DNA of 48,825 bases from an uncultured Rikenella sp. GTDB taxonomy: Bacteria > Bacteroidota > Bacteroidia > Bacteroidales > Rikenellaceae. The notes under the pieces are model-generated. The model ran no database searches, had not been told where the DNA came from, and saw only the letters and a list, made by a program, of their open reading frames with translations. A program made the translations under genes and the position numbers. Below, piece by piece: positions 1 to 8,640 of the stretch (the stretch's first letter is position 1; each line of letters begins with the position of its first letter). Location: positions 1-48,825 of the forward strand of contig NZ_CAJTUJ010000005.1 of the NCBI RefSeq assembly GCF_910579375.1. Reading direction: 5' to 3'.

Positions 1-273
1 AATTCGGCTACCGCCGAAATCGCTGAATCGCTTCTTTAGGCGGCGGCGCGCGTCTGTCCTACAGGAGGGTACTGCGCTCGGGCCGCGCGGGCCCCACGTC
101 CCGTGGACGGGCGAAACTTACGTTTCGCTGCGGCAGCCTCGGCCCAATTCCTCGCACCGCTCTTTGTCCGCGCGCCGGGGGAAATCTTGTCAAAACGTGC
201 AAGCAAGTTTTGACGATTTCCCTCTTTATGCGGGGCGAATATATCTCTAAACGGCACGAGCCGAGGTACACAA
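1..273. repeat. Left-edge intergenic stem-loop region, related to the 262-bp repeat family
   Basis: No gene is convincing here. The stretch holds several hairpins. The 13-nt string CAGGAGGGTACTG at 62-74 is also how the repeat copy at 48573 begins. CCACG/CGTGG arms lie at 94-106. GCGAAAC (111-117) pairs with GTTTCGC (122-128). GTCAAAAC (189-196) pairs with GTTTTGAC (207-214), and this stem is extended by GAAATC/GATTTC after a two-base bulge. The segment around 111-150 resembles, in layout and partly in sequence, the 82-bp block inserted in the copy near 48600. I read it as a diverged or composite member of the same family. Confidence 0.45.
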
Positions 274-312
274 AACCGGGATTCCAACCGCCAAAAGGCT
301 GAAATCCCGGTT
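274..312 (-). terminator. Rho-independent terminator of the metabolic cluster
   Basis: AACCGGGATT (274-283) and AATCCCGGTT (303-312) form a perfect 10-bp stem. A smaller GCC/GGC hairpin sits in the loop. Read on the minus strand, the stem is followed by TTTTG. It lies about 75 bp after the stop of the 1357-residue gene, so it most likely ends the whole minus-strand operon. Confidence 0.7.
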
Positions 313-386
313 CGATCCTTCTACAAACTGGGGAAGAGAGGCCATACTTGCATAGCAAAGCTGCACGCCCTTCTCTCCTCCCCCGC

Positions 387-3300
387 CTACTCTTCGATAA
401 TCACGCGGAAACCGACGTTCCGAACCGGTTGCCACGGCAGGAAGTGACGCCGCGCCGAAAGGCTGGCGTTCTTCGTCCGGTCGATCCACGAACCGCCACG
501 AACCACTTTCTCGGCATTCGACACGTTGGTCGCATCGGCCTTCGCTTTGTACGGATAGGGCCGATAGTCCGACCGTGTCCACTCGGCGACGTTCCCCTGC
601 ATGTCGTACAGCCCCCACGCATTCGGTTTGTACGAGCCGCTCTTGCCGAGCAGCATATTGCCGTCGTCTACCGAAGCGTCCTTGGGCAGGAAGTCCCAAT
701 ATTTGAATACCGGACTGTTCGGATTCATCGGCTGCGGATCGACGCCGCTCACGGCCATCTTCTGCAACTGTTTATCGGCCAGGTTTTCATAGGAGGAGAA
801 GTCGGTATCCGCTCCCCACCAGTTGTCGCCCTCGGCTCCGGCACGGGCAGCCCATTCCCACTGCGCCTCCGTAGGCAAGGTGATCTTCAGCCCGGTCGCT
901 TCGCTGAGCTTGCGGCAATACTCCATGGCCTGTTCCCAGCTGATGCGGATCGCCGGACGCCAGTCTTCGTTCACCAGGTAGTTCGGCCCGGTGTGGTCTT
1001 TCCAATGCTGACCGATCAGACGGTTGTCGTGTTCCGGGAAGATGGCGCGGAATTGTTCGTTGCTGACTTCGATTTCGCCCATCCAGAACGGTTTGTCGAT
1101 CTTCACTTTCGATTTCGGCGCAGCAATGCCGTTGTCTGCCCCCATCACGAAAGTCCCGGCCGGAATCCGAACGAAATTCATCGTAATCCCCGGCACCACT
1201 TCGACGCTCTTCTTATTGTCGTCACCGACCATCGCCCGAGCTTCGTCTGCCGTAAACGGCCAACCTTTCACCTTGATATCCTTCACTTTAACTTCAGCCT
1301 CCTGTGCCGGCATAACCGGTTCGGCTTTCGGCTGAGCTTCGAGCTGGGCGGCGTAGTCGCGAATCTCCTGCTGCCAATCCACGGCCGACCCATTTGCATA
1401 CTTGTCGGCAAGCTCTTTCCGCCGTTGGATCTGGTCGTAACCGTGCTGGCCGACTTTCAAATCCCGCACGTTGAAGAATCCGCTGTGATACGGGGTGTTG
1501 AAGTCGATCCAGTTGTAGAGGGTCTTCCACTCCTTGTCGGTGAGTTTCACGCCGTGGTGGCCGTTTTCGAGCATCTGCACCATCTCGCTGTTGGAGGCGT
1601 TGAACTCGTACGGCACGAGGACGTACATATCCGCTTCCGGCCCCTGACGATAGAAGTAGGGGTGGAAATCGAGATAGCTGTCGCTGAACTTATAGAGGTT
1701 GTTGAAGCGTCCGCCGGTAAAGTTCTTCCCTCCGGCCGCGTTTTCGTTATTGTGGCATGCCACGCAAGCACGATCCAGAATGGGCTGGATTTCGAGTTCG
1801 AAGGTGAACGGCCGCACGCCGCCCTCCGGCACTTCGATCTTAGCGGGTTTCTTGGCCGAAGCGATGGTTCGTTTCGGAATGGGCATCAGGTTCTGATCTT
1901 CGTGACATCCGACGCACGATACCGTTTCGCCCGGCATCCCGACGAACCAGCTGCGCATCCACTGGATAGCGCGTCCGAGCGAGTCGAGGGGTTGCAGCGA
2001 AATCGGGGTATTGGCCGGAATGGTAAAGATGGCTGAACCGTCCTCTTCGACAGGCACTTCGCCGAGCAGTCGTTTGATGTCCCACCCGGACTGAATCCCC
2101 TGTGCAGAGTGGTTCGAGGGGGAGTCCCGATAGGCGTATTCATAGGCCAGGATTCTCAGCTTCTTGACCGTCCCGCGGGGCACGCCGGGCAGCCCTTCGC
2201 CTTCGTAGATGTCCTGAATGAAGACGGTGGCTTCCTTACTGTCGAGGTTGACTTTATCGGGAATCACCGGCGGGGTCACTTTCTTCACCACCGGAATGGC
2301 ATTCACATACCCTTCCCCTTCGCTCTCTGCGAGCAGGGTGACGTTGTCGTAGATGTCGACGAGGTAGATCCCCCACAGCGATGTCGGCGAGAGTTTAGCG
2401 GTCACGAGGAAGTATTTGTCGCTCAGCGGCTGCGGTTTCATGAACTGCGGCCAGACGCCGTTCACCATCTCATCCTTGATGATCGGTTCGATAGGCCGGC
2501 TGCTGAACGGAATCTCCTGCACCATCCCTTTCTCTTCTTTCCGCGACTTGGCGGGGTCGAAGATGATCAGCCGTCCGGAGCGCGCAATCCCGTGGTGTCC
2601 GGAGATAATACCGATAAAGGCGCTGGAGCTCCCCGGCAGCGGCTGCATGTCAAACGTGGAGTTCGGGAAGTACGAGCCGCTTCCGTACAGGTTCTTGTTC
2701 TCGGTTCCGTCCGGGTTCATGTGCATGACGAAGCGCGAGAAGTAGTGGATCAGGTCGGTGTATTCCCACCGGGTGTACATCACCCGGCCGTTGTTCATCA
2801 CCGTCGGGTTCCAGTTGTTGTCCTGGTCGAAGGTCAGACGCCGCAGTTTGCCGCTCTTCGGATCGTAGAGGGCGAAGTTCCCCACGGCATCGGCCCCGTC
2901 CACACACGGCACCCCATGGTATCCCAGCGTGGTGTTGATAATCATCCGCCCGTCCGGCAAGTATGCCCCGTCGGCAAATTCGACGTCGGGTTCGGGAATG
3001 GCCGCGGTGACGTTCTTCAGGCCCGTCCCGTCGGTGTTCACTTCGAAGACGTGCCACCGCCGGGCCGAGTCCACCGAGGTGAAAAGCATCCGGTCGGCAT
3101 CCCAGTGCAGGTGCACGTCGGTCACCGGCGCATCAGTAGCGGGTTTGTAAATCAGCCGTTCGTTGAGTTTCGCGCCGCGCAGACCGGAGAGTTCGACGAT
3201 CGAGGCGTCGAAACCGCCCCGGGCGCCGGAGTACTGGTTCGACCAGTTGTTGGGCTGTGTCCCGAGCGAGGGTGCCATCACGTAGCGCGCATCGCCGCCG

Positions 3301-4460
3301 AGTTCGTACTTGGTCACGACGATCTTGTCCATGTCCAAAAGCGGATTGGCCAACAGAATGTCGCGTTTCAGCCCGATCGCTTCCGTAGCGCGCGCCATGG
3401 CAGCCTGATCGAACCGGTAAATGCCGTCGAATCCTCCGGCAGCAATGGTCTGGAGACGGGCATAATCATCCGCATATTTCTTCGCGTCGAATCCCGGCAT
3501 GGTCTTCATATCGGCCAAGGCTTTGCCAATGGCCGGAATGTCGAGCCATACGAGCTGGTTCTGCAAGTTTAGCACAACCTCTGCCTGCTTGGCGAGATCC
3601 ATATAGCCGAGGATGCGTTTCGCCATATCCGGCTCGGCTTCCAACGCGGCAATGCGGTCGTTGAAGTAAGCCGGTTTGTCCAGCAAGCTCACGGTCTTCA
3701 TCACGGCAGCCTGTTCCAGCGCCGTCCCGGGCGAGGTGAGCCAGTCTTCGATCGGGGCACCGATAAAGGCGCCGAGTTTGGTCTCCACCTCCGGACACGC
3801 AGCGACCAGCGCCTTGGCCTCTTTCCGTCCGTTATCGACCATCACTTTGAAAATGGCGCTCCCGCCGGCCGATCCGTCGTCGATCCCGAATTCAGCGTCG
3901 AACCGGGTGTATTCGCCGTTCAACGGGAAGGTCATCAAGCTGTTGGCATGGGCGATCATCCCATGGTCGTAGACCTTTCCGGCAATCTTCAACTTGCTGC
4001 CGTTGAAGTTTTTATCGACGGTCGTCCAGTTACCTGCGATCCGTTTCACGGAGGGTTTCATGTCGGTCAGCCGCACCACGGTGCCGTCTTTCCGGGTAAA
4101 CCGACCGTCGGCCCAAACGGCATGGTCGTAGTCGTTCCCGTCCGGGGTCGCCCAGGTAACGAGCGAGATCTCTTTCAATCCCGTCAGGTCTACGGAGACT
4201 TTCCCCGGAGCCGTCCCGCGCCGGTATTCGGTCGATACGAACGGCAATCCTGCCGGCGATTCGGCAGCAATCTTAGCTTTAGCGGCCAAAGCCTGGTGCA
4301 GCCAGTTGTCGGTCTGTCCCTGCTTTTTGCCGATCGTTTTTTTAGCCGACGCGGGCAGTGCAGGCCGCGAAGCCAGAACGGTCGCCGCGCCCACTGTCAC
4401 AGGAACTGCGACAGCCAAAGCGAACCACAAACCGGCCGTAAAAATTCTTCGTTTAATCAT
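387..4460 (-). CDS. Secreted multidomain protein: NPCBM-like, HZS-alpha-like propeller, two c-heme sites, FGE-like C-terminus
   Basis: This 1357-residue exported protein starts with a basic, hydrophobic signal peptide of about 26 residues. Residues about 70-205 look like an NPCBM carbohydrate-binding module (IAHAN, FDAEFGIDD). Residues about 390-880 resemble the beta-propeller-like hydrazine synthase alpha-subunit fold. Two c-type heme sites follow, CVGCH near 849 and CVACH near 899. From about 1092 to the end is a formylglycine-generating-enzyme/SUMF1-type domain (IPAGTFVMG, LPTEAQWEWAARAG, GLYDMQGNVAEW, VVRGGSW, RNVGFRV). It is the last gene of the cluster and is followed by a terminator. 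The hemes imply electron transfer in the periplasm or at the surface. The FGE-like part is often structural or ligand-binding rather than sulfatase-activating, so catalysis is not claimed. Similar fusions are known in Bacteroidetes and Planctomycetes without a firm function. Confidence 0.85.
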   Translation of the reverse strand: MIKRRIFTAGLWFALAVAVPVTVGAATVLASRPALPASAKKTIGKKQGQTDNWLHQALAAKAKIAAESPAGLPFVSTEYRRGTAPGKVSVDLTGLKEISLVTWATPDGNDYDHAVWADGRFTRKDGTVVRLTDMKPSVKRIAGNWTTVDKNFNGSKLKIAGKVYDHGMIAHANSLMTFPLNGEYTRFDAEFGIDDGSAGGSAIFKVMVDNGRKEAKALVAACPEVETKLGAFIGAPIEDWLTSPGTALEQAAVMKTVSLLDKPAYFNDRIAALEAEPDMAKRILGYMDLAKQAEVVLNLQNQLVWLDIPAIGKALADMKTMPGFDAKKYADDYARLQTIAAGGFDGIYRFDQAAMARATEAIGLKRDILLANPLLDMDKIVVTKYELGGDARYVMAPSLGTQPNNWSNQYSGARGGFDASIVELSGLRGAKLNERLIYKPATDAPVTDVHLHWDADRMLFTSVDSARRWHVFEVNTDGTGLKNVTAAIPEPDVEFADGAYLPDGRMIINTTLGYHGVPCVDGADAVGNFALYDPKSGKLRRLTFDQDNNWNPTVMNNGRVMYTRWEYTDLIHYFSRFVMHMNPDGTENKNLYGSGSYFPNSTFDMQPLPGSSSAFIGIISGHHGIARSGRLIIFDPAKSRKEEKGMVQEIPFSSRPIEPIIKDEMVNGVWPQFMKPQPLSDKYFLVTAKLSPTSLWGIYLVDIYDNVTLLAESEGEGYVNAIPVVKKVTPPVIPDKVNLDSKEATVFIQDIYEGEGLPGVPRGTVKKLRILAYEYAYRDSPSNHSAQGIQSGWDIKRLLGEVPVEEDGSAIFTIPANTPISLQPLDSLGRAIQWMRSWFVGMPGETVSCVGCHEDQNLMPIPKRTIASAKKPAKIEVPEGGVRPFTFELEIQPILDRACVACHNNENAAGGKNFTGGRFNNLYKFSDSYLDFHPYFYRQGPEADMYVLVPYEFNASNSEMVQMLENGHHGVKLTDKEWKTLYNWIDFNTPYHSGFFNVRDLKVGQHGYDQIQRRKELADKYANGSAVDWQQEIRDYAAQLEAQPKAEPVMPAQEAEVKVKDIKVKGWPFTADEARAMVGDDNKKSVEVVPGITMNFVRIPAGTFVMGADNGIAAPKSKVKIDKPFWMGEIEVSNEQFRAIFPEHDNRLIGQHWKDHTGPNYLVNEDWRPAIRISWEQAMEYCRKLSEATGLKITLPTEAQWEWAARAGAEGDNWWGADTDFSSYENLADKQLQKMAVSGVDPQPMNPNSPVFKYWDFLPKDASVDDGNMLLGKSGSYKPNAWGLYDMQGNVAEWTRSDYRPYPYKAKADATNVSNAEKVVRGGSWIDRTKNASLSARRHFLPWQPVRNVGFRVIIEE

Positions 4461-4572
4461 CTTTATGGTTTGGTGTTAGTATTCCTTTTTTATGGCAGTA
4501 AAGGCCGGAGCCGCCACGCGGCCCGACCGTTCTCTGCATGAACCGATCATTCTCTTCGCTCCCCCTGTCCCA

Positions 4573-5526
4573 CTACTCTTTGAATGGGAAAAAGGCCGAA
4601 ACCAGCCGTACTCCATCTTTCCGTCCGTCATAGCTCCACACGAGCGGCGTCCCTTTCCCCAGATCGACTTCGACCAACTGCGGCGTATCGCGTTTATCTG
4701 CCGGTGCATGTCCTTGCCAATTGGCAACCATGACTTTACCTCCCGGCATCAGTTGTGCCTGTCCGACAAAGTTGAAGATCACTCCCGCCGGGGCATCGAT
4801 CCTCCGGACGAGTCCGCCGATCGAGCGATCGACTTCGAGCGCGCAATGGGCATCGCCCAATCCCACCAGGAGATTCCCGTTGGGCAACTCCTGTACGGAG
4901 AAAGGATTTCCACCCAGGTTAAGTTCCGCCACTAAAGTCGTGTCGTCCTTGATTTCCAAGAGTTTCCCGTTGGTGATAATCGGCACGAGGTAGTTCCCGT
5001 TCCGCGCCTTGACCATGCGCCGGAACTGGGAGTGTGCGTCGCCAATCCCCAAATCATACCGCACTTCGCGCCGCACGTTGAGCCCCGTGGAGTCCAGTTC
5101 GACAAACCGGGCCGGGGTGCCGCAGATTCCGAGCAGGTATCCCCCGTCCGGCAGTCTGGTCGCGGTCTGCAACTCTTCGCCCGGCGCCACATCGGTATAG
5201 TCCCAGACGATCGTCCCCCCTCCATTAACGGAATCCCGCTTCACGACGCGCGCGCCGTTCTTATAAGAGAGCAGCACGTCGCCTGTCCCGGGAATAATCT
5301 CGACGCTATTGCACTCCGCCCCTTTCGGCAAGCCGTATTTCCACTCGATGGTATTCCCCGCGCTGCGATTGACGACAGCGATGGTGTCCCAGTACGATCC
5401 CGCGATCAAGATCTTGTCCTGCACCGGTTTCGGCCCGCAGGCGCTCAACCCGGCCACCGCACAAAGCGCCGCCCCCAGAGCCATCCCCTTCGAATGAACG
5501 GATATTTTATGAATAAAACGTTTCAT
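4573..5526 (-). CDS. Beta-propeller lipoprotein
   Basis: This 317-residue protein has a signal peptide ending in a lipobox (LSAC, Cys30), so it is probably anchored in a membrane. The mature part has repeated blade-like strands of the PQQ/NHL kind, for example GDVLLSYKNGARVV, ARNGNYLVPI, LPNGNLLVGLGD and MPGGKVMVANWQG. It should fold as a small propeller. No catalytic motif was recognised. The gene starts 12 bp after the aldolase gene stop and precedes the 1357-residue cytochrome-like gene. That position suggests a substrate-binding or electron-transfer accessory for that protein. The substrate is unknown. Confidence 0.75.
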   Translation of the reverse strand: MKRFIHKISVHSKGMALGAALCAVAGLSACGPKPVQDKILIAGSYWDTIAVVNRSAGNTIEWKYGLPKGAECNSVEIIPGTGDVLLSYKNGARVVKRDSVNGGGTIVWDYTDVAPGEELQTATRLPDGGYLLGICGTPARFVELDSTGLNVRREVRYDLGIGDAHSQFRRMVKARNGNYLVPIITNGKLLEIKDDTTLVAELNLGGNPFSVQELPNGNLLVGLGDAHCALEVDRSIGGLVRRIDAPAGVIFNFVGQAQLMPGGKVMVANWQGHAPADKRDTPQLVEVDLGKGTPLVWSYDGRKDGVRLVSAFFPFKE

Positions 5527-5538
5527 ACGAAAAGTCTA

Positions 5539-6417
5539 TTACTTAGAGAGGTCGTTATACATTTCGAAACCTTGTTCCGGGGTCAAGCCGTCATGCACCA
5601 CAGCGCTCACGGCCTGAATCATGGCTGCCGGATTAGCCGACTGGAAGACGTTCCGACCCATATCGACCCCCATAGCTCCGTCGTTGATCGCTTTGTAGCA
5701 GAGTTCCAACGCCTCTTTTTCTTCGAGTTTCTTGCCGCCGGCAATCACGATCGGCACCTGGCAAGCATTGACCACCTTGGCAAACCCGTCGCAGTAGTAG
5801 GTCTTCACGATATTGGCTCCGTTCTCCGCACACACGCGCGATGCCAAACCGAAGTATTTGGAATCCCGTACCATATCTTTCCCGACAGCGGTCACCCCCA
5901 TGGTCGGAATGCCGTACTTGTACCCTGCATCCGCCGTCCGGACGAGGTTTTCGATGGTCTTGGCCTCGAACTTGTCGTTCCCCATAGCGACCATCACCGC
6001 CATCGCCGAAGCGTTGACCCGCACGGCGTCTACCGGATCCAAAACGCACTCGTTGTTCAAGTCGGTCAGGATCGACGACCCGGCCGAGTAACGCAAACAA
6101 ATCCCTTTGTTGAATGTCGGCGGCACCACTGCTCTGAGCGACCCGCGGGTACACATCAGCGAGTCGGCATACTGAATCAGCGGCACGATATTGAGGTCGA
6201 GCCGTTCCAGCCCCGAGGTCGGCCCCATGATATATCCGTGGTCGAACGCGAGCATCACGGTCCGTCCCGTACTCGGCCGGAATATTCTGGAGAGGCGGTC
6301 TTTCATCCCCCAGTCGAGGTTGTCGGCCCCCTTCACGAAGTAGTTCTGTCCCTGTACCGGAATCCCGATGCCGTAGTCTTTATCCTTGTTCTCAAGGATA
6401 CCATCCATATCTGCCAT
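5539..6417 (-). CDS. lsrF: LsrF-family class I aldolase / thiolase
   Basis: This 292-residue cytoplasmic protein matches LsrF/DeoC-like class I aldolases along its full length. The LMLAFDHGY-type motif is present (VMLAFDHGYIMGP). The Schiff-base region reads NIVKTYYCDGF with a lysine in the usual place, and the phosphate-binding end reads VIAGGKK followed by GAMGVDMGRNVFQ. In enterobacteria LsrF transfers acetyl from 3-hydroxy-2,4-pentanedione-5-phosphate to CoA, giving DHAP. Here no lsrK, lsrB or lsr transporter accompanies it, so AI-2 breakdown is not implied. The next genes upstream are dhaL and dhaK, consistent with cleavage of a phosphorylated ketose to a triose phosphate. The family call is firm; the substrate is inference. 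Confidence 0.85.
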   Translation of the reverse strand: MADMDGILENKDKDYGIGIPVQGQNYFVKGADNLDWGMKDRLSRIFRPSTGRTVMLAFDHGYIMGPTSGLERLDLNIVPLIQYADSLMCTRGSLRAVVPPTFNKGICLRYSAGSSILTDLNNECVLDPVDAVRVNASAMAVMVAMGNDKFEAKTIENLVRTADAGYKYGIPTMGVTAVGKDMVRDSKYFGLASRVCAENGANIVKTYYCDGFAKVVNACQVPIVIAGGKKLEEKEALELCYKAINDGAMGVDMGRNVFQSANPAAMIQAVSAVVHDGLTPEQGFEMYNDLSK

Positions 6418-6472
6418 TTCTTCTCTGTATTTTTCTTTGTTTTTTACTAAACCTGTTATTTGTACGGCCGGT

Positions 6473-7111
6473 CTATTTCACCGCCTCCGCAAAGGCGCCG
6501 AACATGCAGGCCCACGAGGAAGCCCCGCTATCCGCATGCCCCACCGACTTCTCGCCGTAGTTCCTTGCTCGCCCGAAGTTGGCTTTCATCTGCACAGTGG
6601 CCTCGGCGCCTTTCTGAGCAGCTTCGGCACCAGCTTTCAAAATCACCGCCACGTCATCGCTCGGGCAAGCCTCGATGGCCTGCACCGCCGGATACAAGGC
6701 GTCCATCATGGTCTTGTCCCCCGGCATGGCCTTGGTGTTCTTCTGCACACCTTCCAACCCGCCACGGAACATGGCCTTGACCTGCGCAGCATCCAACGCC
6801 GACAAACCTGCCGGCACCCCGTCGCTCATCCCGAGCAGCAAGCCGCCCAACAAAGTAGAAGTCGACCCGCTGGTTTCGAGCATCACGCCGAAGCCCATAT
6901 CCGCCAAGAGCACTTTGAAATCCTTCCCCGCCGCATCATCGGCGCCGGCCACCCGGGCGATCGCGTTCAAAGCCGTGACAATCGCTTCGCCATGATCCCC
7001 GTCGCCGATCACGGCGTCGAGTTCGCTGAATTCGCCCGCCCGCGCCGTCACATCGGTCAACGCGCGCCGAATCATCTTCTGAAAATCGGGTATCGTTAGT
7101 TTCTGACTCAT
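6473..7111 (-). CDS. dhaL: Dihydroxyacetone kinase subunit L (ADP/ATP-binding)
   Basis: This 212-residue cytoplasmic protein has the DhaL signature IGDGDHGEA, which carries the Asp residues that bind the magnesium-nucleotide. A second nucleotide-binding region reads GSTSTLLGGLLLGM. The C-terminus has the usual HADSGASSWA-type sequence. Its length fits free-standing DhaL. It lies 26 bp after dhaK. No DhaM or PTS phosphocarrier is visible nearby, so whether it uses ATP or a PTS phosphodonor cannot be decided. Related kinases act on erythrulose or other ketotetroses, so the substrate need not be dihydroxyacetone. Confidence 0.9.
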   Translation of the reverse strand: MSQKLTIPDFQKMIRRALTDVTARAGEFSELDAVIGDGDHGEAIVTALNAIARVAGADDAAGKDFKVLLADMGFGVMLETSGSTSTLLGGLLLGMSDGVPAGLSALDAAQVKAMFRGGLEGVQKNTKAMPGDKTMMDALYPAVQAIEACPSDDVAVILKAGAEAAQKGAEATVQMKANFGRARNYGEKSVGHADSGASSWACMFGAFAEAVK

Positions 7112-7137
7112 AGTCTCTGATTTACAATATGTATGGA

Positions 7138-8145
7138 TTACTTCCCGAACCGTTTCCAGTACGGCGCATCCGCCTTATAGTTCTTGAGCAGGTCGAGGTG
7201 GTCGGCATCCAGTTTGCCGAGAATCATCTGGAACCCGGCCTGTTCCTGTACGGTAAGCAACTCGCCGGCATATCCGTCCGCCACGGTAATCCCCGCAGCA
7301 GCCAGTTTCTTCGCCGCAGCCCGGTAGACGATGAACTGTTCCATCAACGTCGTGGAACCCACGCCGTTGATATACAACAACACGTTATCTCCCCCCTTCA
7401 AATCGAGCTTTTTCATCAGCTGACCGACCATAAATTCTGCCGTAGCATCCGCCGACACCAGAGGTTCATTCCCCCCCTGTCCGGCCTCGCCGTGCTGGCC
7501 CATCCCGATCTGCATCATCCCTTCTGGAAGCTCGGTAATGGTCGCCCCGTTCTGCGGATGGGTGCAGGCGCGCATCGCCACCGCCAGCGTGGCGATCTGC
7601 TTGTTGAACCGTTCGCCGATCTCGATCAATTCGTCCAAGGATTTCCCCTGTTCTGCCGCAGCGCCGAGGATCTTATACATAGGTATCGCTCCCGCCAGCC
7701 CCCGCCGATCTTCGTCCGCCGCATCCAGTCCGGCCGAAATGTCGTCGTGGGTCATAATCGATTTGACTTTGATCCCCATCCGTTCGGCGAGCTGCTTGGC
7801 CATATTGCCGCTCATCACGTCCCCCGAGTGGTTGAGGATCAGGAGCAAAATCCCGGCATCGCGCTTGAACATCTGCAAGGCCTGGAACAACCGCTGTGCC
7901 CCCGGTGCGGCGAAGATATCGCCCACCACCGAAGCATCGAGCATCCCTTCGCCCACGAATCCGCTCACGGCCGGTTCGTGTCCCGACCCGCCGAAAGCGA
8001 CGATGGCCACTTTATCCTCCGCTTTCGGATGGGTGCGCACTACGATATTTTCGGCGCCGAGTTTCACCGTGTCGGCAAAGGCCATAGTGTACCCCTCCAA
8101 CAATTCGGCGGTAATATTTTCGGTAGAGTTTATGAATTTATTCAT
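7138..8145 (-). CDS. dhaK: Dihydroxyacetone kinase subunit K (substrate-binding)
   Basis: I take the start at 8145 (MNKFIN, 335 residues), which matches DhaK families; an in-frame ATG at 8181 would add 12 residues and abut the upstream stop. Clear motifs are FGGSGHEPAVSGFVG and, later, MGQHGEAG with the histidine that covalently binds the ketone substrate as a hemiaminal. Together with DhaL it should phosphorylate dihydroxyacetone or a related short ketose. Upstream is the small VOC-like gene; downstream are dhaL and the aldolase. Coupling of a ketose kinase to an LsrF-type aldolase suggests that they act consecutively. Confidence 0.9.
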   Translation of the reverse strand: MNKFINSTENITAELLEGYTMAFADTVKLGAENIVVRTHPKAEDKVAIVAFGGSGHEPAVSGFVGEGMLDASVVGDIFAAPGAQRLFQALQMFKRDAGILLLILNHSGDVMSGNMAKQLAERMGIKVKSIMTHDDISAGLDAADEDRRGLAGAIPMYKILGAAAEQGKSLDELIEIGERFNKQIATLAVAMRACTHPQNGATITELPEGMMQIGMGQHGEAGQGGNEPLVSADATAEFMVGQLMKKLDLKGGDNVLLYINGVGSTTLMEQFIVYRAAAKKLAAAGITVADGYAGELLTVQEQAGFQMILGKLDADHLDLLKNYKADAPYWKRFGK

Positions 8146-8181
8146 CGTATGGAATATTCTGTCTGTTAAAACCTCATTCAT

Positions 8182-8496
8182 TTAAGCCTGCCACATAAGT
8201 TCGATGGCGATCCCCTCCTCTTCGACAAAGGCGATCCAGTTGCCTCCCCCGCAATCGGTCGGCGGCAGCAAGACCTTTTTGCCGGCCATCTCCGCTTCGG
8301 GATCGGTCACCCGGTAAGCCAAATGAGTGGTCGTCCGGATCAGTTCCGGCATCCACGAGTCGGCGTCGAACCGCAGCCACTCGATGCGATTGGGGCTCTG
8401 CACGAAGTCGGTCAGCCAGACTTTCATCCCTTCGTTGTATACTTCGCCGGGTTTCGGCGTGGAGGTCGGTATTCCGACGTGATCGTATGTTCTCAT
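8182..8496 (-). CDS. Small VOC (glyoxalase-like) protein
   Basis: This 104-residue protein opens with YDHVGIPT, typical of the first beta-alpha-beta unit of VOC-superfamily proteins, and contains THLAYRVTD and a closing IAIELMW strand with a possible metal-ligand Glu. A full glyoxalase needs about 130 residues with two modules, so this is a minimal or single-module form. The gene follows a terminator-like hairpin and directly precedes dhaK. Isomerase or lyase action on a sugar intermediate is possible, but nothing in the sequence fixes it. Confidence 0.7.
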   Translation of the reverse strand: MRTYDHVGIPTSTPKPGEVYNEGMKVWLTDFVQSPNRIEWLRFDADSWMPELIRTTTHLAYRVTDPEAEMAGKKVLLPPTDCGGGNWIAFVEEEGIAIELMWQA

Positions 8497-8591
8497 AACG
8501 GTTTTCGATTCAATGGGTTGAGTTCGGGTCTGTTTTTATGCGAATAGCGGCAGCGACCACCTCGCCGGCTCCGCTCCGCCTCAAAAAAGAG

Positions 8592-8626
8592 TCGTCCGGA
8601 ATCGGCTGGTTTCCCGATCCGGACGA
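8592..8626 (-). terminator. Terminator-like hairpin inside the metabolic cluster
   Basis: The arms at 8592-8605 and 8614-8626 pair over 13 bp with one bulged A (TCGTCCGG against CCGGACGA at the base). On the minus strand a run of six T follows after three bases. It lies between the cupin gene and the VOC-like gene and probably ends or attenuates transcription from the first three genes. Confidence 0.65.
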
Positions 8627-8640
8627 ACACTCGTATCGTA

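Noticed and set aside
348..2036. Long plus-strand open frame opposite the 1357-residue gene
   Set aside because: Its peptide is rich in His/Arg/Phe without domain patterns. It mirrors a clear coding gene on the other strand in a high-GC genome.
5539..6417. AI-2 (lsr) degradation operon
   Set aside because: Only the LsrF-type aldolase is present; no LsrK kinase, LsrB-like binder, transporter or LsrR.
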